DNA of 5,647 bases, from positions 1 through 5,647 of the forward strand of contig CANQKG010000103.1 of assembly GCA_947624425.1 (NCBI GenBank). The letters are read 5' to 3'. Positions 4,439 to 5,647 of this stretch are shown here, piece after piece. The notes under the pieces were generated by a model. It did not search any database. It was not told where the DNA came from and saw only the letters and a list, made by a program, of their open reading frames with translations. The stretch's first letter is position 1. Each line of letters opens with the position of its first letter. This DNA is from an uncultured Clostridia bacterium (lineage in GTDB: Bacteria > Bacillota > Clostridia > Oscillospirales > Ruminococcaceae). The position numbers and the translations under genes are program-made.

Positions 4439-5647
4439 TCAGACGCAGCCCTGCGCCTTCATCGCCTCGGCGACCTTCAAAAAGCCTGCGATATTCGCAC
4501 CCGCCATATAATTGCCGGGCATACCGTACTCCTTCGCCGCAGAATCACACGCCGCAAAGATGCTGGTCATGATCCCCTTGAGCTTCGCATCGACTTCCTC
4601 AAAGGTCCAGGACAGCCGCTCGCTGTTCTGGCTCATCTCCAGACCGGAGGTCGCCACGCCGCCGGCGTTTGCCGCCTTGGCAGGACCGTAGAGGATGCCG
4701 TTGTTCAAGTAAACCTCGATCGCTTCCGGTGTGGAAGGCATATTCGCGCCCTCCGACACGGCGAAGCAGCCGTTCTTTACCAGCAGTTGTGCGCTTTCCT
4801 GATTGATCTCGTTCTGGGTCGCGCAGGGAAGCGCGATGTCGCACGGAATGCTCCAGATACCGGAGCAGCCCTCGGTGTAGGTGGCGTCGGGATGAGTATT
4901 CACATACTCCTTGATCCGCTTCCGCTCGACCTCTTTGAGCTGTTTAATGCAGGCGAGGTCCACGCCCTTTTCGTCATAGATATAGCCGTTGGAGTCGGAC
5001 AGTGCGACCACCTTTGCGCCCAGCTGGGTCGCCTTCTCCGTGGCGTAGATCGCCACATTGCCGGAGCCGGAGATCACCACGGTCTTGCCCTCGAAGCTCT
5101 TGCCGTTTGCCTTGAGCATCTCATCGGTGAAATAGCACAGACCGTAACCGGTCGCCTCGGTACGAACCAGCGAACCGCCGTAGGTAAGTCCCTTACCGGT
5201 CAGCACACCGGAAAACTCATTTCTCAGTCTCTTATACTGACCGAACATATAGCCGATCTCACGGGCGCCGGTGCCGATATCGCCGGCAGGCACGTCGGTA
5301 TCGGGTCCGATATGCTTGCAAAGCTCGGTCATAAAGCTCTGGCAGAACCGCATGACCTCTCCGTCGCTCTTGCCCTTCGGGTCAAAGTCGGAACCGCCCT
5401 TGCCGCCGCCCATCGGGAGGGTGGTCAGGCTGTTTTTGAACACCTGCTCGAAACCGAGGAACTTGATGATGCCCAGATAAACCGACGGATGGAGCCGCAG
5501 ACCGCCCTTATAAGGACCGATCGCGGAATTATACTGCACCCGGAAGCCGCGGTTGACCTGCACCTTGCCGTTATCGTCCACCCAGGGAACGCGGAAGATG
5601 ATCTGCCGCTCCGGCTCCACCAGGCGATCCAGCACGCCTGCTTCCAC
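4439..5647 (-). CDS. gdhA: NADP-type glutamate dehydrogenase, truncated at its N-terminus by the window edge
   Basis: The frame is open to the window edge and stops with TGA (4441-4439), giving 402 residues; its first codon there is an internal GTG (Val). The usual small hexameric enzyme has about 445-450 residues, so roughly 45 are missing. Family motifs are VEPERQIIFRVPWVDD (10-25), GPYKGGLR.HPSV (44-56), LPMGGGKGGSDFDPKG (77-92) with probable catalytic Lys83, and PAGDIG.G.REIGYM (120-134) with Asp123. The nucleotide-binding domain shows ISGSGNVA (192-199) and LSDSNG (216-221). The Asp218-Ser219 pair resembles NADP(H)-dependent enzymes such as that of E. coli, whereas the NAD-dependent Clostridium symbiosum enzyme has Gly-Pro there as I recall. 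The enzyme converts 2-oxoglutarate, ammonium and NAD(P)H to glutamate in the cytoplasm. It lies upstream of nfnAB on the same strand, separated by a terminator. The family is certain; coenzyme choice is inferred. Confidence 0.96.
   Translation of the reverse strand: MEAGVLDRLVEPERQIIFRVPWVDDNGKVQVNRGFRVQYNSAIGPYKGGLRLHPSVYLGIIKFLGFEQVFKNSLTTLPMGGGKGGSDFDPKGKSDGEVMRFCQSFMTELCKHIGPDTDVPAGDIGTGAREIGYMFGQYKRLRNEFSGVLTGKGLTYGGSLVRTEATGYGLCYFTDEMLKANGKSFEGKTVVISGSGNVAIYATEKATQLGAKVVALSDSNGYIYDEKGVDLACIKQLKEVERKRIKEYVNTHPDATYTEGCSGIWSIPCDIALPCATQNEINQESAQLLVKNGCFAVSEGANMPSTPEAIEVYLNNGILYGPAKAANAGGVATSGLEMSQNSERLSWTFEEVDAKLKGIMTSIFAACDSAAKEYGMPGNYMAGANIAGFLKVAEAMKAQGCV

Noticed and set aside
1..5647. 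CRISPR array, tRNA, transposase, prophage or defence system
   Set aside because: No regularly spaced direct repeats, no cloverleaf-like sequence recognised by eye, and all coding space is accounted for by metabolic or membrane genes.

Overview
This 5.6 kb window looks like ordinary core-metabolism chromosome from an anaerobic Firmicute of the class Clostridia, probably a gut-type Oscillospiraceae/Ruminococcaceae-like genome. That placement is inferred from three things: a GC-rich coding style with AGGAGG-type ribosome binding sites, anaerobe-specific redox proteins (an Nfn-type transhydrogenase and a low-potential ferredoxin-like protein), and an intergenic palindromic repeat of a kind I associate with that group. 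No taxonomic marker is present, so the placement is tentative.

Layout. On the + strand, the window opens with the last 80 codons of a PFL-family (UPF0210/DUF711) protein (1-243). A 240-base intergenic stretch packed with inverted repeats follows (244-483), then a small four-helix membrane protein related to the CmpB 'type IV ABC transporter' family (484-888). A hairpin at 897-925 serves as a shared terminator where the two strands converge. Everything to its right lies on the - strand. Read in transcription order, it holds a 5'-truncated glutamate dehydrogenase (gdhA, 5647-4439), an intrinsic terminator (4414-4378), then four tightly packed genes: nfnA (4333-3491), nfnB (3491-2100), a NimA-like flavin split-barrel protein (2074-1601) and a ferredoxin-like cysteine-rich protein (1575-931). 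nfnA and nfnB overlap by one base and the later gaps are about 25 bases, so these four genes probably form one operon.

How the genes may work together. NfnAB is known to couple NADH and reduced ferredoxin to the reduction of two NADP+ (and the reverse) by flavin-based electron bifurcation. The neighbouring glutamate dehydrogenase has an Asp-Ser pair after its nucleotide-binding fold, suggesting NADP(H) use, so NADPH production and ammonium assimilation sit side by side. The two downstream genes encode a probable FMN protein and an iron-sulfur protein, both redox proteins. Their co-transcription with nfnAB is the least ordinary aspect of the window, but a joint function is only inference.

I found no CRISPR array, tRNA, rRNA, transposase, phage or defence gene. 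The most unexplained DNA is the structured intergenic block at 244-483.
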